From CAYFFO01 sp964342485 (GTDB lineage: Bacteria; Chloroflexota; Dehalococcoidia; Lucifugimonadales; CAJWER01), in NCBI GenBank assembly GCA_964342485.1, contig CAYFFO010000007.1, positions 14,796-78,795 on the forward strand: a stretch of 64,000 nt of DNA, written 5' to 3'. This document shows, one piece after another, positions 33,003-41,448 of the stretch; within the stretch, counting starts at the first letter, position 1; every line of letters begins with the position of its first letter. The notes under the pieces were generated by a model that saw only the letters and a program-made list of their open reading frames with translations, made no database searches and was not told the DNA's origin. Position numbers and translations under genes: made by a program.

Positions 33003-34100
33003 TCATATTCGTAGTTCTAGAAGCTTACGTTTATGTTCTATATCGGATATAAGAGAATCATACGAGTCGATAAAAAGTTTTAGCCCTTGGGCTAGGAGTT
33101 CTGAAGTTACATCTTTCATGTAGATGCCTGCTTCTTGAAGTTCTACAAACAGTTGTGTGGCATCGTCAATATTGCTTCCAAGACTTTCTGATACTTTTCC
33201 ATGCTCGTTAAATGCCAATAAAGTAGATTCCGGCATTGTATTGACGGTGTCACGTCCAATTAAAGATTCTGGATAAAGTACATCGCTATATTGTGGATTT
33301 TTGGTACTAGTACTTGCCCAGAGTGGGCGCTGAACTCTAGCACCATGTTGCGATAATCTGAGGAATTTGTCAGATGTAAAGTCATTGTTAAAATCTCGGT
33401 ATGCCAGCTTAGCATTTGCTATAGCAGCTTTGCCCATTAAATCCGGATGGTTATCTTCGAGTGCATCATCTATAAGAGTATCAACCCTGCTTATAAAAAA
33501 TGAAGCTACTGAAGAAACTGATTTGATATTGCCTCCATCTTTTTTCAAGTCTTCCAGTCCATCTATATAGGCTTTTCTTACATCACTGTAGATATCTAAT
33601 GAGAACGTAAGGGTTACATTCACATTAATTCCTTTTCCAATTAATGCACGAATAGCCGGGATCCCTGCTGGGGTAGCAGGCACTTTCACCATTACATTTG
33701 GTCTGTCTAATAAACTGAAAAGCCGTTTTGCTTCCTTGATTGTGCCATCAGTATTGTTTGCTAAGTGAGGGTTGACTTCAAGGGAAGCGTAGCCGTCTGC
33801 ACCGTGAGATTGGTCAAAGGAAGGTTTTAATAGATCAGCTGCTAATTGAATATCTTCCAAAGTTAAAATCTCATAGATTTCTTGGGCCATTTTATTTTTT
33901 TTTACCAGTTCTTTGAACAATTCATCATAGTCATTACTTTCTGAAACCGCTTTTTGAAATATTGTAGGATTTGAAGTTAAGCCGGTAACACCTAAATCTA
34001 AAATGTTTTTCAATTCTCCGGAAGAAATTAGACCTCGTCGGATATTGTCATACCATATAGACTGACCAAGTTGTTGAACATCTCGGATGGAATTTTCCAT
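33003..34100 (-). CDS. tal: Transaldolase
   Basis: A 365-aa pentose-phosphate pathway enzyme that transfers a dihydroxyacetone unit between sugar phosphates through a Schiff base. The signature GVTGLTSNPTIFQKAV (37-52) and the active-site Lys139 in NVMVKVPATPAGIPAI are clear. Length fits the long bacterial Tal subgroup. GAGGAG lies upstream of the ATG. It is last in the minus-strand run gamma-beta-biotin carrier-transaldolase, 13 bases after the carrier stop. Why a sugar-phosphate enzyme shares a transcript with the decarboxylase pump is unclear. No transketolase proper is visible; the TPP enzyme at 42436 is related to it. Confidence 0.92.
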   Translation of the reverse strand: MENSIRDVQQLGQSIWYDNIRRGLISSGELKNILDLGVTGLTSNPTIFQKAVSESNDYDELFKELVKKNKMAQEIYEILTLEDIQLAADLLKPSFDQSHGADGYASLEVNPHLANNTDGTIKEAKRLFSLLDRPNVMVKVPATPAGIPAIRALIGKGINVNVTLTFSLDIYSDVRKAYIDGLEDLKKDGGNIKSVSSVASFFISRVDTLIDDALEDNHPDLMGKAAIANAKLAYRDFNNDFTSDKFLRLSQHGARVQRPLWASTSTKNPQYSDVLYPESLIGRDTVNTMPESTLLAFNEHGKVSESLGSNIDDATQLFVELQEAGIYMKDVTSELLAQGLKLFIDSYDSLISDIEHKRKLLELRI

Positions 34101-34113
34101 TTATGGCTCCTCT

Positions 34114-34569
34114 TCAAGTCTGTTTGAAAGTCATAATTGTGTCGCCGTCAAGAACTTGCTGGCCCGATTCTACTTCAATTGAATTTATAATCCCAGCTTC
34201 CTCAGAACGGATAGTTTGCTGCATTTTCATAGCTTCAAGAATATAAATGTCATCACCTGGCTGGATGCTGTCTCCAACTTTTATATTGATGGATATTATT
34301 GTTCCTGGCATTGGAGATTTTAGTTCTTTGGTTTCGCCTGAAGCTGTATCTACTGTTGTTTTTACTTCAGGTTTGGGATCGACAGCCTTTGAAATCGGTG
34401 CTGGTTTATTTTTTGCTTGTTCCTGGAGTGCTGGATCGGGTTTTTCCAGTTCGGTAATATTAATTTCAATAATATCCCCATCTACTTTTGTTTTTATCCA
34501 TTCACTATTTATGTCAGTGATTTCGACAGTAAACCATCTATTTCCAACCTGTACTTTTAGTGATTCCAT
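34114..34569 (-). CDS. Biotin carboxyl carrier (biotinyl-lipoyl domain) protein
   Basis: A 151-aa carrier protein starting at the ATG at 34569, 11 bases after the stop of the beta-subunit gene; a longer GTG start at 34602 would overlap it. The C-terminal biotinyl domain has ILEAMKMQQTI with biotinylated Lys115, preceded by KSPMPGTI and the Pro/Ala-rich linker typical of decarboxylase gamma/biotin subunits. Biotin carries CO2 from the carboxyltransferase to the membrane beta subunit. The carboxyltransferase (alpha) partner is not in this window. Confidence in the carrier function is high; which decarboxylase it serves is not resolved. Confidence 0.85.
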   Translation of the reverse strand: MESLKVQVGNRWFTVEITDINSEWIKTKVDGDIIEINITELEKPDPALQEQAKNKPAPISKAVDPKPEVKTTVDTASGETKELKSPMPGTIISINIKVGDSIQPGDDIYILEAMKMQQTIRSEEAGIINSIEVESGQQVLDGDTIMTFKQT

Positions 34570-34579
34570 AGTTTTTGTT

Positions 34580-35722
34580 TTATAGGAGAGATACAAATAC
34601 ACCTGCTATTACAGCTGATCCAATCACACCGGCTACATTTGGTCCCATCGCATGATTAATCAAGAAGGTTTGAGGGTTGGATTCCTGTCCTACGTGATGA
34701 GAAATTCTAGCAGCCATAGGTACAGCTGATACCCCGGCGGAACCAATCAAAGGGTTGATTTTTTCGTTAAGGAACAGGTTCATAAACTTTGCAAGCAATA
34801 GGCCACCTATGGTGCCGCAGGCGAATGCTATTAGACCAAGCCCTAATATGACTATTGTGCCAAGGTCGAATACTCTTTCTGCGGAAAGCTGTGTGCCGAC
34901 CGTTATCATGAGGAATATTGTTGCAACGTTAATTAATTCGTTAGATGCTGAATTTACTAGCCTGGGAACTACTCCACTTTCTTTAAAAAGATTGCCGATC
35001 ATAAGCATTGATATAAGTGGTGCAGATCGTGGTACAACTAGAATTATAAGTATCATAGCAAACTGTGGGAGAATCAGTTTTTCTAGTTTGGATACAGACC
35101 TGGGTGGCGTCATTACAATTTTTCGTTCACTTTCCGTAGTCAGTAATTTCATAAGAGGAGGTTGTATAAAAGCAACGCTTGCCATGTACGAATAAGCTAT
35201 TACGGCTGTTATGCCTAGAATTTCAGGTGCTAGACGTGCTGAAAGGAATATTGTTGTTGGGCCATCTGCTCCACCTATAATTCCAATTGCAGCGGCTTCA
35301 TTAATACTAAACATTCCTGTTAGCAGCGCGCCCCAGAAAGCTACAAATATTCCCAGTTGTGCAGCGGCTCCGAGGAGTAATGTTTTTGGATTTGCTATAA
35401 CTGGGCTGAAATCGGTCATAGCTCCTATGCCAATGAATATTATAGGAGGCAATATGTTCCAAAATGATAGTCCGTAATGAAAGACTAGTCCAAATATTCC
35501 TGATCCTTGATGTGCATTAGGATCCAGTGAAAAATCTGTCATGCCGGTAACTGGTAGATTAGCTACTACTACCCCGAGGCCGATTGGTAGCAATTCATAA
35601 GGTTCCATTTCCTTCCATATTGCAAGTAATATGAAACCTAGCCCAACAGCAATCATTATAATCTGTTGCCAACGAATAGAGGCAAATCCTGAGGAATTAA
35701 GAAATTCTGTTAGTTCTGACAT
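34580..35722 (-). CDS. Sodium-translocating decarboxylase beta subunit (OadB/MmdB family)
   Basis: A 380-aa integral membrane protein with roughly nine to eleven hydrophobic segments. The family signature GIIGGADGPTTIFLSARLAP, the sodium-site region of OadB/MmdB/GcdB, is present, as is SAVPMAARISHHVG near the C-terminus. The protein decarboxylates carboxybiotin and couples this to Na+ export. Gene order gamma-beta-carrier is typical of oxaloacetate, methylmalonyl-CoA or glutaconyl-CoA decarboxylase loci. The ATG at 35722 has no strong ribosome site. The gene lies 28 bases after the gamma-like gene stop, on the same strand. Confidence 0.9.
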   Translation of the reverse strand: MSELTEFLNSSGFASIRWQQIIMIAVGLGFILLAIWKEMEPYELLPIGLGVVVANLPVTGMTDFSLDPNAHQGSGIFGLVFHYGLSFWNILPPIIFIGIGAMTDFSPVIANPKTLLLGAAAQLGIFVAFWGALLTGMFSINEAAAIGIIGGADGPTTIFLSARLAPEILGITAVIAYSYMASVAFIQPPLMKLLTTESERKIVMTPPRSVSKLEKLILPQFAMILIILVVPRSAPLISMLMIGNLFKESGVVPRLVNSASNELINVATIFLMITVGTQLSAERVFDLGTIVILGLGLIAFACGTIGGLLLAKFMNLFLNEKINPLIGSAGVSAVPMAARISHHVGQESNPQTFLINHAMGPNVAGVIGSAVIAGVFVSLL

Positions 35723-35750
35723 TGTCTATTTATTTGCGAATATATATTTG

Positions 35751-36005
35751 TCATTTCACTGCTGTATCGGTTGTCACATCATGTTTTTGAAGTAATAAAC
35801 TGACTGCTGCTATTGCTGCAATTGATTTGTCATGCCTTTCAAGGGCAATATCCTGTTCTTTTTTGGCTCTCCTGTCTGGTATGTGTATTATCCATCCAGA
35901 AACCTGTATTGAAATCATCAGTACGATCAGAAGACCGAAAGCAGTTCCCAGCCCGATGGCTGTAAGTATTAATCCTTGATTTATTAGTTCAGTTTCGAGA
36001 TTCAT
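35751..36005 (-). CDS. Decarboxylase gamma-like small membrane subunit (start abuts gap)
   Basis: An 84-aa protein with the OadG layout: short polar N-terminus, one hydrophobic helix (about 10-34, GLILTAIGLGTAFGLLIVLM), then a charged helix (RRAKKEQDIALERHDK) and a hydrophobic tail. The gamma subunit stabilises the complex and holds the other subunits at the membrane. The apparent ATG is one base from the N run, so the start, ribosome site and promoter lie in the gap and cannot be verified. An earlier start inside the gap is possible. Confidence 0.6.
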   Translation of the reverse strand: MNLETELINQGLILTAIGLGTAFGLLIVLMISIQVSGWIIHIPDRRAKKEQDIALERHDKSIAAIAAVSLLLQKHDVTTDTAVK

Positions 36006-36006
36006 C

Positions 36007-36106
36007 NNNNNNNNNNNNNNNNNNNNNNNNNNNNNNNNNNNNNNNNNNNNNNNNNNNNNNNNNNNNNNNNNNNNNNNNNNNNNNNNNNNNNNNNNNNNNN
36101 NNNNNN
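36007..36106. other. Assembly gap of 100 N
   Basis: Exactly 100 N, which is a usual placeholder for a join of unknown length. It separates the start of the gamma-like subunit gene from the 3' end of the PhyH gene. The neighbourhood across this point is only as good as the scaffolding. Confidence 0.99.
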
Positions 36107-36861
36107 GTATCTGATTTGTTTCCAGGAGAAACATGCGGGAGGTGTTGATGCATAAGAAGAGCGTCTCCAACTTCCATTGGTATTATCAAAGGTTTCAAGC
36201 CGGTCAGTTCTGGGATGAAGCTTTCAGGGTTCCATTGATTTTCATATGGAGGAGTATGTTTGTGGCCACCTGGCAATACATGAAGACATCCGTTTTTTTC
36301 GTTAACAGAAACAAGTGGTATCCAAAAATTTGGTTCAGGCATTTGGGGTGCCGCTACTATTCTTGATAAAAAAGATCCACTATGTTCCTTATGGTCTGCA
36401 CTTAGGCCATAGTGTTGCCGAGTATACGTTATTCGTTTTGCTGAATATGGGGTATCTTCATGCCACCTAAAATCTGCGACATCGTAGTTGGGCAGCTTTG
36501 GTCTAATTCGATGACGACCTTCACAACGTATTTCAGGGCCCAATATACTTTCGACTATATCTAGTACCTTGTGATTGCTTAATAGATCGAATAATGCAGG
36601 CCCCAGATGAACTGATCCAACAAGTTCGTCGTAAGCATCTTCTGAGTCATTTACAATCCTGTTGAATCTTGTTCCAAATCCATCATTTTCGTACAGAGAG
36701 TGAATCTTGTCTTGTTCTATATAGCTTATCGCAATTTCGTCAATTGATTGCTCAATTTCCTCAACAAGAGGGCTAATTTCATCATCTGTAAAAATATTTT
36801 TTAAAAGTAGGTATCCTTTTTCATCGTATTGTTGTTTTTGCTTAAGGCTTAATCCGGTCAT
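36107..36861 (-). CDS. Phytanoyl-CoA dioxygenase (PhyH) family protein, 3' end lost in gap
   Basis: The first 251 residues of an Fe(II)/2-oxoglutarate-dependent oxygenase are visible; the rest is in the N run. The family begins with DEKGYLLLKNIFTDDEIS. The metal motif WHEDTPY gives His134 and Asp136, and the distal His243 in QHLPHVSPGNKSD is present. The 2-oxoglutarate-binding Arg usually falls a few residues after that, which is where the sequence stops. The ATG has GAGGT 6 bases upstream. PhyH relatives hydroxylate acyl-CoAs, ectoine, choline-type or phosphonate compounds; the substrate is unknown. It is divergent from pxpA. Confidence 0.78.
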
Positions 36862-36959
36862 ATTTACCTCTGTTATAGGATATAAATTAATTGGGTATCC
36901 GTTTTCAATTTAATACTGTAATTATAGGTCAACCTTTAGATAGAATAACTTGAAAGTTC

Positions 36960-36989
36960 TTGTCCACTTTTTCTGACAGACTATATAAT
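36960..36989 (+). promoter_or_regulatory. Sigma-70-like promoter for the pxpABC operon
   Basis: TTGTCC (36960-36965) and a perfect TATAAT (36984-36989) are 18 bases apart, 35 bases before the pxpA start codon, in the divergent region between PhyH and pxpA. The -35 box matches four of six consensus bases. Confidence 0.5.
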
Positions 36990-37023
36990 AGTTTTAATTC
37001 TTGCAAATGGAGCAAAATTAGAT

Positions 37024-37791
37024 ATGGCAGATAAGATCGATTTAAACTGCGATATGGGCGAGAGTTTTGGTATGTATAAGATGGGTTTAGACGAGAAGAT
37101 AATTAAGTATATTACTTCAGCTAACATCGCTTGCGGCTTTCATGCAGGTGATCCTACATGGATGAAAACCACAGTAAATCTTGCTGAATCACATGGAGTA
37201 GGTGTGGGAGCTCATCCTAGTTATCCAGATCTTGTAGGATTTGGCAGAAGGAACATGAATCTAAGCGCAGATGAGATTAAGACTGATATAACCTATCAAC
37301 TTGGAGCTTTACAGGCATTTACTACAAATCGAGTTTTACAGCATGTTAAACCCCATGGAGCTATGTATAATCAGGCGGTTAATGACACAGAAATAGCAAG
37401 GCTAATTTGCGAGGCGGTGATCGATTTTGATCCGTCTATTGTATTAGTTGCATTAGCTGGATCTTCATGGGTTTCTGTTGCAAAGGAAATGGGACTTCGA
37501 GTCGCTTCTGAGATATTTGCTGATCGAGCTTTAAATTCTGATGGCAGTTTGGTTTCAAGATCAATACCAGGTTCTGTAATACATGATATAGATGAAGTAG
37601 TTGAGAGGAGTGTATCAATGGTGCGTGATAATGTGGCGGTTTCAATAACTGGAGATGAGATTAATTTGGAACCAGATTCTTTATGTATTCATGGAGATAC
37701 CCCTGGAGCTGTGGAAATGGCAAAAAGAATCCGGAATGCTCTCGAAAATTCAGGAGTACAGATAGTTCAAATGACTGATTTGATTGTGTAG
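37024..37791 (+). CDS. pxpA: 5-oxoprolinase subunit PxpA (LamB/YcsF family)
   Basis: A 255-aa protein of the LamB/YcsF family, subunit A of the ATP-dependent prokaryotic 5-oxoprolinase that opens pyroglutamate to glutamate. Conserved blocks are DLNCDMGESFGMYKMG at the N-terminus, ANIACGFHAGDP, GVGAHPSYPDLVGFGRR, and VKPHGAMYNQA. Ribosome site TGGAGC precedes the ATG. The operon order A-B-C, with subunit B 9 bases later and C overlapping B, is the usual one and makes the assignment firm. The substrate pyroglutamate arises from glutamine or peptide breakdown. Confidence 0.9.
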   Translation: MADKIDLNCDMGESFGMYKMGLDEKIIKYITSANIACGFHAGDPTWMKTTVNLAESHGVGVGAHPSYPDLVGFGRRNMNLSADEIKTDITYQLGALQAFTTNRVLQHVKPHGAMYNQAVNDTEIARLICEAVIDFDPSIVLVALAGSSWVSVAKEMGLRVASEIFADRALNSDGSLVSRSIPGSVIHDIDEVVERSVSMVRDNVAVSITGDEINLEPDSLCIHGDTPGAVEMAKRIRNALENSGVQIVQMTDLIV

Positions 37792-37800
37792 GGGATAATT

Positions 37801-38535
37801 TTGAAAATAGAAAATATACCAAATATTTATCAGGCTGGTGATCAAGCAGTCATAGTGGTATTTGAAGAAACAATAACTCCTGAAATCAATTTACAGGTGC
37901 ACTCTTTAAAAACAACGATAGAAAACTACGGGTTTGAAGAGATTATTGAACTCGTACCAGGATACGCATCTCTATTAGTTGGATACGATGCCAATCTAGT
38001 TTCTTCAGAAGAAATACGAGCCAAGATACTTGGTATTTTGTCAAATGGAATTGATTTAAAGATCTCTAGCGACAGGGTAATAGAAATACCTGTTTTGTAT
38101 GGGGGCAAACATGGGCCAGATCTAGATGAAATAGCAGATAAAGCTAATATTCAAACTGATGACTTGATCCAAATGCACTCTGCAGAAGAATATTTGGTTT
38201 ATATGATAGCTTTTACCCCTGGTTTTCCATATCTTGGTGGATTGAATAAAAAATTGGAGGCCAAAAGGTTGGCTACTGCTCGTACAAAAGTTCCCGCAGG
38301 TTCTGTTGGTATAGCTGGATTACAAACTGGCATTTATCCGATTGAAAGTTCGGGTGGATGGCGATTAATAGGGCGTACACCTTTGAGATTATTTGATCCA
38401 TATATAGATTCTCCATTTTTATTGGCCGCGGGTGATTATGTTAAATTTAAGCCGATTGATGGTTCGGATGAATTTCAAGAAATAGAAGAGCAGGTTCGAA
38501 TTATGGACTACAAACCTAAGGTTATCTCACGATGA
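37801..38535 (+). CDS. pxpB: 5-oxoprolinase subunit PxpB (allophanate hydrolase subunit 1 family)
   Basis: A 244-aa protein of the KipI/AHS1 family. The hallmark stretch FTPGFPYLGGLN is followed by ARTKVPAGSVGIAG, QTGIYPIESSGGW and IGRTPLRLF. The start is TTG at 37801, after GGGGATAATT, and this is the only start keeping the family N-terminus; it lies 9 bases after the pxpA stop. It overlaps pxpC by 4 bases. PxpB pairs with PxpC, and together with PxpA forms the ATP-dependent oxoprolinase complex. No frameshift or missing segment is seen. Confidence 0.9.
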   Translation: MKIENIPNIYQAGDQAVIVVFEETITPEINLQVHSLKTTIENYGFEEIIELVPGYASLLVGYDANLVSSEEIRAKILGILSNGIDLKISSDRVIEIPVLYGGKHGPDLDEIADKANIQTDDLIQMHSAEEYLVYMIAFTPGFPYLGGLNKKLEAKRLATARTKVPAGSVGIAGLQTGIYPIESSGGWRLIGRTPLRLFDPYIDSPFLLAAGDYVKFKPIDGSDEFQEIEEQVRIMDYKPKVISR

Positions 38536-39671
38536 ATTCTTCAAAAATACAAATATTGTCGCCTGGTATGTTTACAACTGTACAAGACTTAGGACGCAAA
38601 GGATATCAAAGTTCAGGCGTACCAGTTTCAGGGGCTATGGACTCCTATTCTCTGCGTATTGCCAACAAACTTGTAGGAAATGATCAGGGATCGGCAGGAC
38701 TAGAAATCACTGTAATAGGACCTAAGATAAAATTTTTGTCTGAACAATTAATTTCTATTACTGGAGCCGACTTGTCTCCTTGTGTTGACGGATCGCCAGT
38801 GCCTTGTTGGGAGGCACTTAGGATAGCAAGTGGGAGTGAACTTACCTTTGGTGAAATGATTAATGGTATGAGGTCATATATTGCCTTTGCAGGAGGTATT
38901 GATGTTCCATTGGTAATGGGAAGTCGCTCAACTTATATTAGTGGACAATTCGGAGGATTAGAAGGTCGCCAACTTAAAGAAAATGATGTTATTTCAATAA
39001 TTGATAACCTTGAGGATACAGATGTATTCCATATGCCCGACGGTTTTACACCTAGGGCTTATGGATCAGATCATTCCGTTAGGGTAGTATTAGGACCGCA
39101 GCGTGATGAATTTGATGACGAAGCAATTGATATGCTTCTCAATTCGACTTTTACCATATCTATTGAAGCAGATAGAGTTGGATATAGACTTGAAGGGGCA
39201 AGTATTTCCCACAAGTCCGGTCCAGATATTCTTTCACAAGGTAACACTTTGGGTGCTATTCAGGTTAGTGGAGATGGGGTTCCAACCATTCTTATGGCAG
39301 ACAGAGGGACTGCAGGTGGTTATGCAAAAATAGCAACAGTCATTAGTGCGGATATTCCAATTTTGGCCCAGGCACTTCCGGGTGATGAGGTCAGATTGGT
39401 AGCTGTAGAAATAGAAGATGCAGTTAAAGCATTACACAATCAGGAATCATCGATTGATTTAATTGATCTCTCCGGTCCGATTGCTAAAACAAAATTGCCA
39501 ATTAAAGTTAAAGTAGGGGAGCAAATTTTAGATATTAAAGATGTAAATGGCCATGGGATAATGGGGTCTATAATCCCGGTCAAGAAATTCTACAGTGCCT
39601 CAGCCAAGACTAAAGATGATACTCAAAGTTTTAATGTTGAGTTATTCACTGAAAATAGTCATGATGAATGA
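38532..39671 (+). CDS. pxpC: 5-oxoprolinase subunit PxpC (allophanate hydrolase subunit 2 family)
   Basis: A 379-aa protein of the KipA/AHS2 family. The N-terminus has the diagnostic LSPGMFTTVQDLGRKGYQ then GVPVSGAMDSYS; later blocks are EITVIGPKIKF, RVVLGPQRDEFDDEA and ILMADRGTAGGYAKIA. It starts by ATGA overlap with pxpB and its stop overlaps the DedA gene start by 4 bases. The last 80 residues are less conserved and rich in Lys and Asp. Function is the same complex as PxpA/PxpB. The tight overlaps predict co-translation. Confidence 0.9.
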   Translation: MNSSKIQILSPGMFTTVQDLGRKGYQSSGVPVSGAMDSYSLRIANKLVGNDQGSAGLEITVIGPKIKFLSEQLISITGADLSPCVDGSPVPCWEALRIASGSELTFGEMINGMRSYIAFAGGIDVPLVMGSRSTYISGQFGGLEGRQLKENDVISIIDNLEDTDVFHMPDGFTPRAYGSDHSVRVVLGPQRDEFDDEAIDMLLNSTFTISIEADRVGYRLEGASISHKSGPDILSQGNTLGAIQVSGDGVPTILMADRGTAGGYAKIATVISADIPILAQALPGDEVRLVAVEIEDAVKALHNQESSIDLIDLSGPIAKTKLPIKVKVGEQILDIKDVNGHGIMGSIIPVKKFYSASAKTKDDTQSFNVELFTENSHDE

Positions 39672-40267
39672 AAGAGATTCTGCACTACTCAACTGATTGG
39701 TTACTCGGTTTTGCCGATGGCGGATGGGCGATTATTATACTTGCAGCAATTTCTTTTTTTGAATCAATAATTTTTCCTATACCTCCGGATCCTTTTTTGT
39801 TAGCTATAGCTTTAATACAGCGTCCATTGAGCATATGGTTGGCAATTCTAGTAACAATATCATCTGTACTAGGTGCACTAGTGGGTTATTGGATTGGTAG
39901 CAAACTAGGTCGTCCTTTGTTGAGTCGTCTTTTTTCTGCCCAGAAGATTGCCTATGCCGAGAAACTGTTAACTAGATACGGCGTTTGGGCAACGATTCTT
40001 GCAGGATTAACTCCTATTCCATACAAAGTATTTGCTATAGCAGCTGGTGTATTAGGCTTGAATCTTCGTATATTTGTATTTGCATCAATAGTAGGGAGAG
40101 GAATAAGATTTCTTTCTATCGGTTTATTGGTAGCAATTTATGGAGAGCGAATTAAATCGTTTATTGAAAACAATTTTAATATTATAACTATCTGTATTGG
40201 TCTTGTAATGATAATAATTTTAGTTGGATTTAAAATGGCAGGCAAGCTCGGATTGGCAAGGGAGTAG
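39668..40267 (+). CDS. DedA-family (VTT-domain) membrane protein
   Basis: A 199-aa polytopic membrane protein. Hydrophobic segments are near residues 18-38, 45-75 (with the Pro-rich FPIPPDPFLLAIAL), 110-160 and 170-195. The pattern matches the DedA/SNARE-associated (VTT) family, thought to flip or move lipids or small ions across the membrane. Its ATG overlaps the pxpC stop (ATGA). An arginine-rich motif RGIRF before the last helix agrees with the family. It shares the transcript with pxpABC although no functional link is known. Confidence 0.75.
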   Translation: MKEILHYSTDWLLGFADGGWAIIILAAISFFESIIFPIPPDPFLLAIALIQRPLSIWLAILVTISSVLGALVGYWIGSKLGRPLLSRLFSAQKIAYAEKLLTRYGVWATILAGLTPIPYKVFAIAAGVLGLNLRIFVFASIVGRGIRFLSIGLLVAIYGERIKSFIENNFNIITICIGLVMIIILVGFKMAGKLGLARE

Positions 40268-40274
40268 GGTTAAT

Positions 40275-41399
40275 ATGATCATAGATTCTCATGCATATTG
40301 TTTTCTTGCACCAGATTCTTCAAGAGGTTATGAAAGTAGTCAGGATCATTTGAATTGGGTACAGGCAGCACATGCATCTCATCATCAACCTGCATTTCGA
40401 ACCATTGATAGACAGGTTGGTCCGAGTGATGTGCTTGCCCCAAAACGGATTGGTGATTTTTCTAGCTTGCCGGATTTATCATTCCGGATAGATCATAGCC
40501 AGGGCAGGGTATTGTGGGATTATGAAGGCCAGGAATACACCAAACATTTTTACCCTCCTGGAATTAACAATTGTGAATTTAGTCCTCATAGTTTAATTAC
40601 TGAAATGGATTATGCTGGTGTAGATTTGGCTATTTTACATACTGATCCGATGTTGGTTCGCGATTCAAGTTACCTGCAAGAATGTATTTCTCAATATCCA
40701 ACGAGATTTATGGCTATGACTCCAGTAGATGAATGGAGAATACACAAAGATATAGACCAAGTTATAAGTGAAGTAAACAAGGGAATTAAAGACAATCGAC
40801 TTCACGCAATCAAATTTAATCCATTTGGGTATAATGAATCTTCAGCACCATGGGATGGAGGGGTATATAAGCCTTTTTGGGACTCGGTGACAGATCTGGA
40901 TGTACCCATATTTTTTACTCTAGGTAATGGCCCTGTCGACACCGCATTAGATAAGTCAGATAGGTTTGGGATAGAGGGATATTTAGGAGAACTACGTATT
41001 CTTCTTCGATGGATGGAATCGTATCCTGATTCTGTATGCAGCCTTACTCATGGATTCCCATGGAGGCTATTTATTGATGGAGATAAAATTGTATTGCCAG
41101 AAGAAATTTGGGAACCTTTCAAAGGAGATAATTGTAACCTAGAAGTTTGTTTTCCTGTGCGATTGGGAGACCTATTTGATTTTCCTTACAGAGCTGTATG
41201 GCCTGTGTTAGATTTAATGGTTCGTAATATTGGAAGTGATCATCTTTTGTGGGGTACAGACATGCCTTTCCAGAACAGATTTTGTACTTACAGGCAGTCT
41301 AGGGAATGGATTGAGAAGTACTGTAAGTTTTTGGGTAGAGATGACATTGATTCTATAATGGGGGACACAGCAGCTCGCATAATGAAATTGGATAACTGA
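40275..41399 (+). CDS. Amidohydrolase-family (TIM-barrel) protein
   Basis: A 374-aa metal-dependent hydrolase-fold protein of the amidohydrolase 2 type. IIDSHAYCF at the N-terminus keeps one His of the usual HxH pair; the second position is Tyr. Later segments are EMDYAGVDLAILHTD, AIKFNPFGY, SLTHGFPWR and the Asp in LLWGTDMPF. I placed the start at the ATG at 40275 (GGAGTAGGG upstream); an earlier start overlapping DedA by 44 bases is less likely. Members are decarboxylases or hydrolases such as 2-amino-3-carboxymuconate semialdehyde decarboxylase; the substrate here is open. It follows the pxp operon by 7 bases. Confidence 0.7.
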   Translation: MIIDSHAYCFLAPDSSRGYESSQDHLNWVQAAHASHHQPAFRTIDRQVGPSDVLAPKRIGDFSSLPDLSFRIDHSQGRVLWDYEGQEYTKHFYPPGINNCEFSPHSLITEMDYAGVDLAILHTDPMLVRDSSYLQECISQYPTRFMAMTPVDEWRIHKDIDQVISEVNKGIKDNRLHAIKFNPFGYNESSAPWDGGVYKPFWDSVTDLDVPIFFTLGNGPVDTALDKSDRFGIEGYLGELRILLRWMESYPDSVCSLTHGFPWRLFIDGDKIVLPEEIWEPFKGDNCNLEVCFPVRLGDLFDFPYRAVWPVLDLMVRNIGSDHLLWGTDMPFQNRFCTYRQSREWIEKYCKFLGRDDIDSIMGDTAARIMKLDN

Positions 41400-41448
41400 A
41401 ATATAAAGAATTTTAGCTTAAGTTTGGACAGAGTTTCGGAGGGATACT

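Noticed and set aside
34755..35195. Plus-strand open frame of 146 codons inside the decarboxylase beta gene
   Set aside because: Antisense to a highly conserved membrane protein; such long antisense frames are common opposite hydrophobic coding sequence.
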